In this document: positions 1 through 8,102 of the stretch, piece after piece
Layout: each line of letters opens with the position of its first letter
Position numbering within the stretch: position 1 is the stretch's first letter
From: CAZRIP01 sp964600165
GTDB taxonomy: Bacteria > Elusimicrobiota > Elusimicrobia > UBA1565 > UBA9628
Direction of reading: 5' to 3'
Length of the DNA: 16,334 bases
NCBI GenBank assembly: GCA_964600165.1
Contig: CAZRIP010000089.1
Span: forward strand, 1 to 16,334
Notes under the pieces: generated by a model
Database searches by the model: none
Told to the model about the DNA's origin: nothing
The model's input: only the letters and a program-made list of their open reading frames with translations
Program-made: the position numbers and the translations under genes

Positions 1-1
1 C

Positions 2-3000
2 CTCGCGCAGAAATCCAAGCGCCTCGGGCTCGAGGCGCAGACGCGCGCCGCTGAAGGCCCCGCGTGGACGCGCGGCTTCGAGGAGATGGAGCGCGAGGCC
101 TCCGACCTCGTCGGCCCCGCGAAGACGGCCGCCCTATCCAAGCTCCAGTCGATCGTCGAGGCCGCCGGCCGCGAGCAGTCCGTCGCGATGACCTGGGAGG
201 CCCGTCCCGATTCCGTCGTCGTCGCCTTCAAGACGGCCGGACGCCTGACCTACGAGGAAGAGGACAAGCTTATCTCTATTCTTGCGGCACCCAGACCCGT
301 CTCCGAACCCGCGCGCCTCGAGCAGGCCCGCGACGGCGCGCTCGAGGAGACTCGCAAGCTCGCCGCCGACGCGCGAGCCCGCCTCGGCTACGCGCGCGCC
401 GAGGACGGCGCGACGCTCTGGCTCGAGTGGCCGCTGCCCCAGGCGGCGGAAAAAGCCCCTGCGCCCAAAACAATCCCTGATGAGCGCAGGGACGGCGGAC
501 TACCGTCCGCCGCGCCTGCTCCCGCTCCGGTTCCGGTCGAGGGGAAGACGACCGAAACGCCCGTTCCCGCGCCCGTCCCGATGGCCCGCCCCGAGCCGCC
601 GGCCGGAGCCCGCGACCGCGCTTTCGACGGCGAGCGCGCGGCGCTCGCCAAGCGGGCGTCGCAGCTGCTCGACGCGAACCTGACCGACCGAGAGATCCGC
701 GTCATCTCGGAAGAAATCGCCGCGGCGCTCGCCGCGCGCCCCGAGCTCGGCTCCAGTCAGATGGAGGGCCACCTCTGGAACGGCCTCGAGGCCTATATCA
801 AATACGTCAATCAGCTCCGCAACGACCGCCACGACATGGAGGGGATCGCGCTCGACAAGGCCGGCGAGACCGTCCGGCCCGCGATCCGCTTCCGCGCCTT
901 CTTCACCCTGCATCGGGCGCTGATGGAGCGCCGGCCGGACCTCGCGCCGGAGGACTTCCGCGGCAAGCTCGGCGCCGAGCTCGCGCTCGGGCGCCCGGCG
1001 GGTTACTGGGAGCCGTACGGCGCCAACGCGCGCGCCGCCATGGACTGGGCCTGGAAGGAAGCCGTCGAGACCGCCGAGTCCCTCAAGCGGTCGCACCCGG
1101 AGCTCGTCAGCGACGAGTGGCTCTCGCAGACGCTCTACAAGGACCCGCGCTGGCCGGCGTACTCTCTCGAGCGCGCCGCCGCGCGGTTCTCGTCGCCGTC
1201 GACGAGCGACGCCGAGACGAAGGCGTCGATCGCCCTGCTCGAGAAGCGCGCCGCCGAGGACGCCAAGAACTTCCCCGCGGCCGCCGAGGCGAGCGTGATC
1301 CGCGTCGTCGACGCCTTCGCCGCGAGCGCTCCCCGCGATCCCTCGCGCGCGCCGGGAGAGCGCGAGGAAGCCGCGTTGCGCATTATCGCCGCGCTCGTCA
1401 AAAACAATCCCGATCAGGCCGTCCCTCCCGTCGCGCAGGCCCTGGCGCGCTGGCTCGAGCTCGACGAGAAGGCCGGCGCCGGCCCGGCCTGGCTCGTCGC
1501 GCGCGGCCTCGACCTCGGCTTGGCCCTCGAAGGCATCAAGCTCGGCACCTCGCCGTGGAAGCAGATGGCCGCCAAGCTCCGGAACGACCCGCGTTGGGCC
1601 CAGCTCGAGCTGCTGCGCCACGCCTCCGTGCTGCGGCAGCCCTCCAGCTCGGCGGAGGCCGTCGTCGAGGCCGCCAACGCGCTCGGCGAGGCCTTGGAGA
1701 CGCGTCCGGCCGACGCTTCGCCGGAGCTCGAGGCCTCGCTCTGGGCCGGCGTCTCCGATTACGTCCAGGCGCTCGGCGCGGAGCGCCACCAGAAGCTCGC
1801 CGACTCTCAAATCACCATCGCCGGCGGCCGCTGGCTGCCGGTGCGCAAGGAGCGCGAGCTCTTCCGGCTCTATCGGCTGCTGATCGAGAAGCGCCCCGAC
1901 CTCGCCCCGGCGGCCTCGGCCCAGCGCCTGGCCGAGCAGCTCAAGCTGCGGCGCGTGATGAGCTGGCGCCGAGGCTATCACGAGGGCGTGTTCACGGTCG
2001 ACAAGCGCGCCGGCGAGGCCGCGCAGTGGACCTACAAGCAGCTCGTCGACCTCTCCTCGCTGCTTCACGAGAAGCGGCCCGACCTCGTCGGGCTCGCGGA
2101 CGCGCTCGCGTTCGGCGACCGCGCCGCCGAGCGCGTCGCCGAGAAGCATCACGTCCAAGGCTGGGGCATCGCCGCCTGGGTCGGCGCCGGCGTCCTGACC
2201 GCGGCCGAGTTCGTCGCCCTGATGAACGACGTTCACTTGCCTCTCCGGGCCTTCGCGCTGCCGCTCTCGCTTCCCGCGCTGCGGCTCGCCTCCGTCGTTT
2301 GGCGCCGCGCGCGCGGAACCCAGCTCTATCGCTCGCTCGCGGCGCGCCTGCGCGGCGAGTTCGCGGCGCGAGCCGCCGCTCTCCCGCCCGTCGACGCGCT
2401 GCGCCTCATCGCGAAGTTCGACCAGGAGACGGGCCGCTGGAGCCCCCAAAAAAGCCGCGACGCCCTCTTCAAGACGCTCTCGAAACGCCCCGAGTTCGCC
2501 GCCGCCGCGCGCGGCGAGGGCCTCGGCCGCGCCGAGCCCGGCGACGAGGCGCGCTTGGTCGAGCTCTCGCAGATCCTCGGCGAGCAGAAGACCCCCGCCG
2601 ACACGGCGCGCGACGCGGCCCAGCGCCTGCGCGCGGCCCTGCGCGAAAATCCCGCGCGCGCCACGCCCGCGCTCGAGCAGTCGCTGCGCGAGTCTCTCAA
2701 CGCCCTCGTCAAGCGCGTCGCCGACGGCTCCGAGGGGTCGGCCTTCGACGGCGACCGGCCCGCGCCGCGCCTGCGCTCGCGCGCCGAGGTGGACGCCTAC
2801 GTCGAGCTGCTGACCGCCCGGCCCGACCTCGCCGGGCCGGAAACGCGCGCCGCGCTCTCCGCCGTGATGACGCTGCGCACCGACAAGGGCTCCCAGGCCG
2901 CGATCGGCTGGCTGCAAGGCCGCGCCGCGGCGCTCGCCGCCGTGCTCGACGAGAAGCGCCCCGAACTGCTGACGGCGAAAGACCAGCTCTCGTTCTACGT

Positions 3001-3445
3001 CGACTCTCTGCGCGGCCGGACGGACGCCCTCGACGGGTTCCGGCCGAGCGCCACCGCCTCGATCTTCATCGGCGAAGCGATCGCCGGCGGCGTCGTCGGC
3101 GCCGGCCTCGGCGCTCTTGTCCGCTTCGTCTTGTCGCGCGGCTGGCTCTGGTGGGCCGGCGCCTCGATCGGCGGCCTCGCCGCGCTGCTCGCGCTCACGG
3201 GCCTGACGTGCTTGCTCCTCCAGAGGTCGAGCGCGAAGAAGGCGCTCTCCGCGCTCGATCGCCGGCTTGAGGGCACGCTTGTCTCCTCCATGCGCCGCGG
3301 GACGCCGCGCGCCGCGCTCGACTTCGTCGGCGAGTACGACGCCGAGCGCGAGTCGTGGTACGCGAAGCCGGGCATGAAGGCGGTCTTCGACCGGCTTTCG
3401 CGGGAATGGCCCGACTTCGCCCAGGCCGCGCGAGGCAAGAAATGA
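2..3445 (+). CDS. Giant modular helical membrane protein, 5' end outside window
   Basis: I do not recognise a family. The frame is open to the window edge, 28 codons upstream of the first internal ATG at 86, so the start lies outside. Residues here count from that ATG (1119 aa follow it). Residues 1-135 are charged and helical, about 137-175 are a Pro/Ala linker, and the rest is about four diverged modules. The modules share a (E/T)(K/A)RP(D/E)L motif (281-286, 601-606, 662-667, 910-915, 956-961; looser at 334-340) and end in a (D/R/W)P-x-aromatic motif (KDPRW 352-356, NDPRW 500-504, KRPEF 800-804, EWPDF 1107-1111). The last two modules each carry a hydrophobic stretch (about 692-745 and 993-1047) likely to span the membrane, followed by a matching tail with a KFD/EYD motif, an aromatic residue and A-A-A/Q-A-A-R-G. 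The stop overlaps the next start. No catalytic motif is evident. A scaffold or surface role is possible but unproven. Confidence 0.8.
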   Translation, partial: LAQKSKRLGLEAQTRAAEGPAWTRGFEEMEREASDLVGPAKTAALSKLQSIVEAAGREQSVAMTWEARPDSVVVAFKTAGRLTYEEEDKLISILAAPRPVSEPARLEQARDGALEETRKLAADARARLGYARAEDGATLWLEWPLPQAAEKAPAPKTIPDERRDGGLPSAAPAPAPVPVEGKTTETPVPAPVPMARPEPPAGARDRAFDGERAALAKRASQLLDANLTDREIRVISEEIAAALAARPELGSSQMEGHLWNGLEAYIKYVNQLRNDRHDMEGIALDKAGETVRPAIRFRAFFTLHRALMERRPDLAPEDFRGKLGAELALGRPAGYWEPYGANARAAMDWAWKEAVETAESLKRSHPELVSDEWLSQTLYKDPRWPAYSLERAAARFSSPSTSDAETKASIALLEKRAAEDAKNFPAAAEASVIRVVDAFAASAPRDPSRAPGEREEAALRIIAALVKNNPDQAVPPVAQALARWLELDEKAGAGPAWLVARGLDLGLALEGIKLGTSPWKQMAAKLRNDPRWAQLELLRHASVLRQPSSSAEAVVEAANALGEALETRPADASPELEASLWAGVSDYVQALGAERHQKLADSQITIAGGRWLPVRKERELFRLYRLLIEKRPDLAPAASAQRLAEQLKLRRVMSWRRGYHEGVFTVDKRAGEAAQWTYKQLVDLSSLLHEKRPDLVGLADALAFGDRAAERVAEKHHVQGWGIAAWVGAGVLTAAEFVALMNDVHLPLRAFALPLSLPALRLASVVWRRARGTQLYRSLAARLRGEFAARAAALPPVDALRLIAKFDQETGRWSPQKSRDALFKTLSKRPEFAAAARGEGLGRAEPGDEARLVELSQILGEQKTPADTARDAAQRLRAALRENPARATPALEQSLRESLNALVKRVADGSEGSAFDGDRPAPRLRSRAEVDAYVELLTARPDLAGPETRAALSAVMTLRTDKGSQAAIGWLQGRAAALAAVLDEKRPELLTAKDQLSFYVDSLRGRTDALDGFRPSATASIFIGEAIAGGVVGAGLGALVRFVLSRGWLWWAGASIGGLAALLALTGLTCLLLQRSSAKKALSALDRRLEGTLVSSMRRGTPRAALDFVGEYDAERESWYAKPGMKAVFDRLSREWPDFAQAARGKK
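623..3442 (+). repeat. Four diverged protein-level internal modules
   Basis: Read as protein, this part of the giant gene divides into modules at about 623-1201, 1202-1645, 1646-2515 and 2516-3442. The first, third and fourth share a helical start, a long internal helix region and an RPDL motif. All four finish with an L-x-x-x-P-x-aromatic motif. The third and fourth also share a membrane segment and a C-terminal tail: RLIAKFD against DFVGEYD, then ALFKTLSKRPEFAAAARG against AVFDRLSREWPDFAQAARG. Identity is low enough that these are old duplications. Boundaries are by eye. Confidence 0.65.
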
Positions 3446-4206
3446 AATCCTTCGTCGCGCCCATCGTCTTGAGCTTGACCGGGACGCCGATGAAGGTCGC
3501 GGTGGCGCCGCAAATGCCGGTTTTCTCTCCAGCGACGGCCGCGCTGCCCGCGCTCTCGGGCATCGAGCCGCTCCTGGCGGCAGGGCTTCCGTCGCTCCAA
3601 GGCGTCGCCGCCATAACGGCCGCTTCCCAGGAAGGCGCGCGGCCCCGCGTCGCCGCGTCCGCCCAGCTCCAGGCCGCCGCGTCCCTGCCGCAGGACGACA
3701 AGCGCGACGCCGCCGCCGATCGCGCGTTCTACGAGAAGGTGTTTTCCGGGGCCTGGGCGTCCGACGCGCGAGCTCCTCAGCTCGAGCCCGCCCCCGTACC
3801 CGCGCCCGAGGCGCCGCTCGAGTCGCTCAAGGCCGACGTCGAGAAGCTCCTCGAGCACCTCAGCGCCGAGCGTTCGTCGTGGCGCGGCGACGCGCGGCGC
3901 GCCCAAGCCCTTCAGGAGCGCATCGCCGACGTCGCCGTCAACCGCGGCATCCCGCGCCGCGTCCCGAAAGGCTTGTTCGGCTCGGAGGTCCAGATCGAGC
4001 CGCTGGACCCGGACCTGCTCGCGCAGCTCGGCGAGCTTTCCGCGACGATCGGGCGCATCGGCCGAAGTCCCCGCGTGGACTTCACCTCGGACGTCAGCGA
4101 TCTGTTCTACTCGTTCAACGTCCTGGCCGGCCGCGCCGCGTCGCGCGCCGACTTCGCCAAGGACATCGCCTGGCTCTACGGCACCTACCGCCTCGGCGAG
4201 CGCTGA
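3442..4206 (+). CDS. Ala/Pro-rich protein of unknown function, coupled to the giant gene
   Basis: The 254-aa protein is unrecognised. The open frame continues upstream to 3355, but the start chosen is ATG 3442: it makes a 4-base ATGA overlap with the preceding stop and has GAGG at 3432-3435 in front, which points to translational coupling. The N-terminus (MKSFVAPIVLSLTG) is a weak hydrophobic segment that could be a poor signal peptide. Residues about 20-60 are Ala/Pro/Leu-rich and low in complexity, and about 110-120 is a second Pro-rich linker. The C-terminal half is charged and probably helical (ESLKADVEKLLEHLSAERSS), ending in a compact segment with DLFYSF and DIAWLYGTY. Its position suggests it works with the giant protein, for instance as an accessory or exported partner. 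No enzyme motif is visible. Confidence 0.75.
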   Translation: MKSFVAPIVLSLTGTPMKVAVAPQMPVFSPATAALPALSGIEPLLAAGLPSLQGVAAITAASQEGARPRVAASAQLQAAASLPQDDKRDAAADRAFYEKVFSGAWASDARAPQLEPAPVPAPEAPLESLKADVEKLLEHLSAERSSWRGDARRAQALQERIADVAVNRGIPRRVPKGLFGSEVQIEPLDPDLLAQLGELSATIGRIGRSPRVDFTSDVSDLFYSFNVLAGRAASRADFAKDIAWLYGTYRLGER

Positions 4207-4220
4207 GCTTCGCATAGCAG

Positions 4221-4260
4221 CTAGGTCTTCGGGGCCGCGACGCAAGGTCCGAAGGCCCAG
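4221..4260 (+). terminator. Imperfect hairpin after the first operon
   Basis: Bases 4221-4233 can pair with 4248-4260 as a 13-bp stem with one mismatch and two G-U pairs around a 14-base loop. It sits 14 bases after the stop of the upstream gene. No T-run follows, so it is a weak candidate terminator or an mRNA 3'-end hairpin. Confidence 0.3.
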
Positions 4261-4281
4261 GCGAACTCGGCTTTCCCGGCG

Positions 4282-4287
4282 TATCCT
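4282..4287 (+). promoter_or_regulatory. -10-like hexamer, possible leaderless start
   Basis: TATCCT ends exactly six bases before ATG 4294, and no Shine-Dalgarno sequence is present. If used as a -10 box, transcription would begin at the start codon. No convincing -35 is seen. The same spacing recurs at 5003, 11391 and 14126. Confidence 0.4.
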
Positions 4288-4293
4288 TATCGC

Positions 4294-4890
4294 ATGAAAA
4301 CGACTCTCGCCTCGCTCGCCTTCGTCCTGTCGCTCTCGACGCTGGCGCGAGCCTCGGAACCGGCCTTCGTTCCGGCGATCCCCGACGGTCCGATGAAATT
4401 AGCCGCGGACGCCCCGATGTTCGGCGCGATCGGCGCCAATTTCGCGGTCAAGCTCGACGACGGACGCATCTTGGCGGCGCTGCCGCCGGCGGCCACTTGG
4501 GAGGAGGCCTCGCGCGCGGCCGGCGCGCTGGGGCCGGCTTGGCGTCTTCCCTACCTCGAAGAGCATTTCATCGCCGCGCAAAGCGGCCTGCTCGAACCGA
4601 TCATGAGCGTGGGAAAAGGCGTTTACACGGCATGGCCTAACCCCCGCGATGAATCAGGCCAACTCGTGGAGGGAGTCGACGGCGCCGTCGCGATGACATC
4701 GGACAGGCAGGCGAGACGCGTGGCTCAAATCCAAGCGAATGTGCGCGCGATGCTCGGTCAAGCCGAGCATCGCGAAGCGAAGACCTTGGAGCAGTTGCGC
4801 CGCATAGACAGGGACCTCTCGATGACCACCGTGCTGGCCGTGCGCGACCCTCACCCCGCGCCCAAGAATCGCCCAGATAAAGTAAACTAG
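4294..4890 (+). CDS. Secreted protein with degenerate DUF1566/Lcl-like domain
   Basis: The 198-aa protein starts with a clear signal peptide (MKTTLASLAFVLSLSTLARA, probable cleavage before SEP), so it is exported. A segment at about residues 68-90 reads ATWEEASRAAGALGPAWRLP, which matches the typical TWxEAxxxAxxLGxxWRLPTxxEL opening of DUF1566/Lcl C-terminal (C-type-lectin-like) domains. The end (TTVLAVRD) resembles the usual closing strand, and TAWPNPRDESG stands where the family has YWSST. The middle carries a helical insert (about 145-180). The aromatic core is poorly kept, so the fold call is moderate. Function is unknown; family members are often surface or lipoprotein domains. The start has no ribosome-binding site but lies six bases after a -10-like box. 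The stop is seven bases before a tRNA gene. Confidence 0.75.
   Translation: MKTTLASLAFVLSLSTLARASEPAFVPAIPDGPMKLAADAPMFGAIGANFAVKLDDGRILAALPPAATWEEASRAAGALGPAWRLPYLEEHFIAAQSGLLEPIMSVGKGVYTAWPNPRDESGQLVEGVDGAVAMTSDRQARRVAQIQANVRAMLGQAEHREAKTLEQLRRIDRDLSMTTVLAVRDPHPAPKNRPDKVN
4883..4888 (+). promoter_or_regulatory. Possible -10 box of tRNA-Ser, inside the upstream CDS end
   Basis: TAAACT lies nine bases before the mature tRNA 5' end and within the last codons of the preceding gene. It would place the transcription start about 2-4 bases ahead of the tRNA. No clear -35 is seen, so co-transcription with the upstream gene is also possible. Confidence 0.3.
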
Positions 4891-4897
4891 GACTCCT

Positions 4898-4987
4898 GGA
4901 AGGGTGCGTGAGCGGTTGAAACGGCACGACTGGAAATCGTGTAGGGTGTAACAGCCCTCGAGGGTTCAAATCCCTCCCCTTCCGCCA
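4898..4987 (+). tRNA. tRNA-Ser(GGA)
   Basis: The acceptor GGAAGGG (4898-4904) pairs with CCCTTCC (4977-4983). The anticodon stem CACGA/TCGTG encloses loop CTGGAAA with anticodon GGA at 4932-4934, which reads UCC and UCU. The long variable arm (about 4942-4959) is the class II mark of tRNA-Ser. The T arm is GAGGG-TTCAAAT-CCCTC. Discriminator G and a genome-encoded CCA (4985-4987) complete the gene. Confidence 0.95.
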
Positions 4988-5002
4988 GCTTTTCAAATCT
5001 AG

Positions 5003-5008
5003 GATAAT
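5003..5008 (+). promoter_or_regulatory. -10-like hexamer before the GT-C operon
   Basis: GATAAT ends exactly six bases before GTG 5015, within the 27-base gap between tRNA-Ser and the gene. No Shine-Dalgarno sequence is seen, which fits a leaderless message. An out-of-frame ATG at 5007 meets a stop at once. A -35 would fall in the tRNA 3' end and is not recognisable. Confidence 0.4.
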
Positions 5009-5014
5009 GGCCGC

Positions 5015-6421
5015 GTGAAGCTCACGCGGGCCCGCGTCGGGACGGGCGCCGCGCTCGCCGTCGCCAGCGTGGCGATCCTCGCGAGCGCGCCGGCGCAGTA
5101 CTTGGGCAGGCAACAGGACGACCTGCTTTATCTCATCGGTTCGCGCTCCCTCCTGGAAGGGTCCTTCCGCCTGCTGACGGTTCCCGGCAAGCCGCCGCTG
5201 TCGATGATCAACGTGGGCTTTCCGCTGCTGCTCGCGCCGGTCACGCTGCTGGCCGGCGACGACTTCGTCTGGCATCAGGCCTTCTGCGCGCTGCTGCTCG
5301 CGGCCTGCCCGTGGGCGCTCTGGGCCTGGCTCAAGCGGCGCGTCGAGCCTCTCGCCGCGCTGTTGATCGCGCTCTGCTTTGCGTGCAGCCCGCTCGTCCT
5401 CTCCCAAGCCGGGACCGTCATGAGCGAGGCGCCGTATCTTCTGATGACGATCGCGCTCTTGTGGGCGCTCGAGTTAAAGAAGGCGCCCTACGCCTCGGCG
5501 GCGCTCGCCGCGCTGACGCAGACCCGGCTGGCCGCCGTCTCGCTGATCCCCGCCGCGTTGACGTCCAAGAAGCGGGCGCTCGCGCTGGCGCCGGCGCTCG
5601 CCGGGCTCGGGCTATGGACGCTCTGGTCGCGCCGCGCCGCGGGCGCGCTGCAAAAGACGCAGGAGCTCGGGCTCGCCTATTCGGGCGGTATCGGGCGAGT
5701 TTTTTCCGTCGCGGCCGATAACGCGCGCTTCTACTTGGCGTCACTCGGCTCATGCGCCTTGCCCCGGAGCCTGGGCGGCGGAGCGCTCCCCGTCGTCGTC
5801 GGCGCCGCGTTCTGCGCGGCGGCCGCGCTCGGCTGCCGCGCGCGGCTGCGCAAGGATGTCCGCGACCCGCTCGTCTGGGCGCTCGCCGGGACCGCCGCGC
5901 TGCATCTTCTCTGGCCGTGGCAGTACGAGCGCTACTGGATCATGCCGCTGCCGCTTTTGCTCGCCGCCGCGGCGCACGGCCTCGGCAAGGCGCGCGCGCG
6001 CGCGGCGCTCGGCGCGCTTCTATTGGGCGAACTCGTGTTTCACGTCCCGATGTGGATCTCCCATCGCGGCGCGTGGGAGAGACCCGAGCTCGCCGCGACC
6101 TACGCGTGGATCAAGGGGCACGTCGCGCCGGGAAGCCTCCTGTCGAGCGCGCTCTACGTGCGCGACGGCTACCTCGCCGGCCTGCCGAGCGTCCCGCTTT
6201 CCACCGCGCGCGACGCGCGCGAGCTCTCGACGTCGATGAAGCGCCTGCGCGCGGGCTGGGTCCTTCGCGAGGACGGGCTCGACCTCGGCCTGGCGCTGCC
6301 CGGCTCGGCGCCCGTCGCGCGCGAGTTGGCGAGCGTCGACGCCGCGCTGGGCGACCCCTCCTACTTCCGGCTCGCTTACGTCAATCCCGAGGAACATGCG
6401 CGCGTTTATCAAGTCCGATAA
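5015..6421 (+). CDS. GT-C/PMT-like membrane glycosyltransferase
   Basis: The 468-aa polytopic membrane protein starts at GTG 5015. A first hydrophobic segment (about 10-26) is followed by a loop with QQDDLLYLIGSRSLLEG. Acidic residues D35-D36 in this first loop are where GT-C enzymes (GT39, ArnT and PMT families) keep the catalytic or metal-linked aspartate. About eight to ten further hydrophobic segments follow, including QYERYWIMPLPLLL (303-316), the R-Y-x-x-P-L-P motif common in this superfamily. The last 110 residues are soluble. GT-C enzymes move a sugar from a polyprenyl-phosphate donor to a protein or lipid on the outer face of the membrane; donor and acceptor cannot be told here. It is first of three overlapping genes, its 3' end overlapping the next by 26 bases. 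Confidence 0.75.
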   Translation: MKLTRARVGTGAALAVASVAILASAPAQYLGRQQDDLLYLIGSRSLLEGSFRLLTVPGKPPLSMINVGFPLLLAPVTLLAGDDFVWHQAFCALLLAACPWALWAWLKRRVEPLAALLIALCFACSPLVLSQAGTVMSEAPYLLMTIALLWALELKKAPYASAALAALTQTRLAAVSLIPAALTSKKRALALAPALAGLGLWTLWSRRAAGALQKTQELGLAYSGGIGRVFSVAADNARFYLASLGSCALPRSLGGGALPVVVGAAFCAAAALGCRARLRKDVRDPLVWALAGTAALHLLWPWQYERYWIMPLPLLLAAAAHGLGKARARAALGALLLGELVFHVPMWISHRGAWERPELAATYAWIKGHVAPGSLLSSALYVRDGYLAGLPSVPLSTARDARELSTSMKRLRAGWVLREDGLDLGLALPGSAPVARELASVDAALGDPSYFRLAYVNPEEHARVYQVR

Positions 6422-8102
6422 GCTGATGCCCGCGCTGCTCGCGGCGGCGGCCTTCTTCGTGTACGCCCCGACGCTCTCGACGCGCGGCTTCATCCGCGAC
6501 GACCGCTGGCTGATCGCGGAAAACCCGGTCCTCGCGCGCGGGGCGGCGGGGCTGCCGAGCCTGCTCGCCTCCGGCTACGTCGAGGCGGTCGACGGGCCGC
6601 GGGCGACGGTCCACGAGTACCGCCCCGTCCTCGCGCTGAGTTACGCCGCCCAGAGGCTGACGACCGGCGCGCGCCCGTGGCCGTTCCATCTTTTCAACAT
6701 CGCGCTCCACGCGGCCGTCTGCGCGCTTTTTTGGCTGCTCGCCGAGGAGCGCCTCGGCGCGCCGGCCGCGGCGGCGGCGAGCCTGCTCTTCGCCGTTCTC
6801 GCCGTCCACTCGGAGAACGTCTCCTACATCACGAGCCGCTCGGAGCTGCTCGCCGCCGTCTTCATGCTCGGCGCGTGGCGCGCGCTGGACGCGGGCCGCC
6901 GAAAGCCCGCGCTCGCGGCCGGGGCGACGCTCTTTACCGCCGCGCTCCTTTCGAAGGAGCACGCTTTCTTGTTCCCGGCGCTGCTCGCGCTCGACGACTG
7001 GGCTTGGCGCGGACGCGCGTTCTGGCGCGCGCCCCGGCGAAAAGTCTACCTCGCGCTCGCGGCCTGCGCGGCGGCGGCGGCGGCGCTGCGCTGGGCCGTG
7101 CTCGGAACTCTCGGCGGCGGCGGCGTGCCGTATTTCCAGTCGGGACGTCTCGTCGCCGCCTTGACCTACGCCCGGTTTTTCCCGATCCATTATCTGCTTC
7201 CGGCCGCGACGGGGCTGGGCCTGTGCGCCGACTATTCGAGGCCGCTCATCCCGGACGCGGCGACCTCCTCGCTTTCCGCTTGGGCCTGCCTGCTCGCCGC
7301 GAGCGCGCTCATCGCCGCGGCGTCCGGCGCGCTCAAGCGCCGCCGCGCCTGGGGCTTCTGGGCGCTGGCTCCGGCGCTTTTCCTTCTGCCGACCTGCCAT
7401 CTCCTCGTGCCGCTCGACACCCTCGGCGCGGAGCGCTTCCTCTATATGCCTAGTTTGGGGCTCTGCGCGCTCGCCGGACTCGCCTTCGCCGCGCTGCAAA
7501 TGCGCGCGAGGCTCGCCGCGCGCGCCGCGCTCGGCGCTCTCCTCGTCTGGCAGGCCGCGATGACGCTCTCGCGCGACCGCGCGTGGGCCTCGGAGCTCGC
7601 GTATTATAGCGACGCCGTCCGCTGCAATCCCGTCTCGGCCAAGGCGCGCACGGGCCTGGGCGCCTCGCTGCTCGAGGCCGGTCGCCGCGACGAGGGCGTC
7701 GCCGAGCTCGAGCAAGCCCTGCGGCTGCGCCCCGGGCACGCGCCCGCCGCGTACGATCTCGCGCGCGAGGCCTGGGAACGCGGCGACCAGGCGCGCGCCG
7801 AGGACTTCGCGCGCCGCTGCCTGCTCGCCGACCCGGGCTTCGCGAGCGCTTGGCTGCTGCTCGGGACGATGGCCGACCGCGGCGGCCGGATTCCGGCGGC
7901 CGAAGCCTTCTTCGAGCGCGCCGCCGCGCTGCTGCCGGGCAGCGCGTCCGCGCATTTCGACCTCGGCCGCGTCGAGCTCGAGCTCGGCCACGAGGACCGC
8001 GCGCGCATCGAGCTCGAGCGCTTCCTCGCCCTCTCGCCCGGCGACCCCGACGCCCCGGCGGCCGCGGCCCTCGTCGCGCGCCTTTCCAGGAGCGGCTCGT
8101 GA
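6396..8102 (+). CDS. TMTC-like membrane protein with C-terminal TPRs
   Basis: The 568-aa protein has a polytopic membrane part (about 1-395) and a tetratricopeptide part (about 398-560, four or more repeats, e.g. AKARTGLGASLLEAGRRDEG). It follows the TMTC/DUF1736 plan: GFIRDDRWLIAENP with D35-D36 in the first loop, YRPVLALSYAAQR, PFHLFNIALHAAV, VHSENVSYITSRSELLAA and LLSKEHAFLFPALL. Animal TMTCs are O-mannosyltransferases, and bacterial relatives are mostly uncharacterised, so a sugar-transfer role is inferred. The TPRs are expected to bind the acceptor protein or a partner. ATG 6396 is preferred over ATG 6426 because GAGGA (6389-6393) precedes it. It overlaps both neighbours (26 bases upstream, GTGA downstream), implying co-translation. 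Confidence 0.8.
   Translation: MRAFIKSDKLMPALLAAAAFFVYAPTLSTRGFIRDDRWLIAENPVLARGAAGLPSLLASGYVEAVDGPRATVHEYRPVLALSYAAQRLTTGARPWPFHLFNIALHAAVCALFWLLAEERLGAPAAAAASLLFAVLAVHSENVSYITSRSELLAAVFMLGAWRALDAGRRKPALAAGATLFTAALLSKEHAFLFPALLALDDWAWRGRAFWRAPRRKVYLALAACAAAAAALRWAVLGTLGGGGVPYFQSGRLVAALTYARFFPIHYLLPAATGLGLCADYSRPLIPDAATSSLSAWACLLAASALIAAASGALKRRRAWGFWALAPALFLLPTCHLLVPLDTLGAERFLYMPSLGLCALAGLAFAALQMRARLAARAALGALLVWQAAMTLSRDRAWASELAYYSDAVRCNPVSAKARTGLGASLLEAGRRDEGVAELEQALRLRPGHAPAAYDLAREAWERGDQARAEDFARRCLLADPGFASAWLLLGTMADRGGRIPAAEAFFERAAALLPGSASAHFDLGRVELELGHEDRARIELERFLALSPGDPDAPAAAALVARLSRSGS

Noticed and set aside
500..2917. Long antisense open frame of 805 codons opposite the giant gene
   Set aside because: High GC suppresses stops in all frames. 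The translation is an Arg/Gly/Ala/Leu-rich low-complexity string without motifs, whereas the + strand frame has repeated motifs and membrane segments.
1117..3270. Second + strand frame of 717 codons within the giant gene
   Set aside because: Extremely Arg-rich frame-shifted shadow without motifs.
4898..5014. An integrated element at the tRNA-Ser 3' end
   Set aside because: No integrase gene and no second copy of the tRNA 3' end were noticed; the downstream genes have the same composition as the rest.
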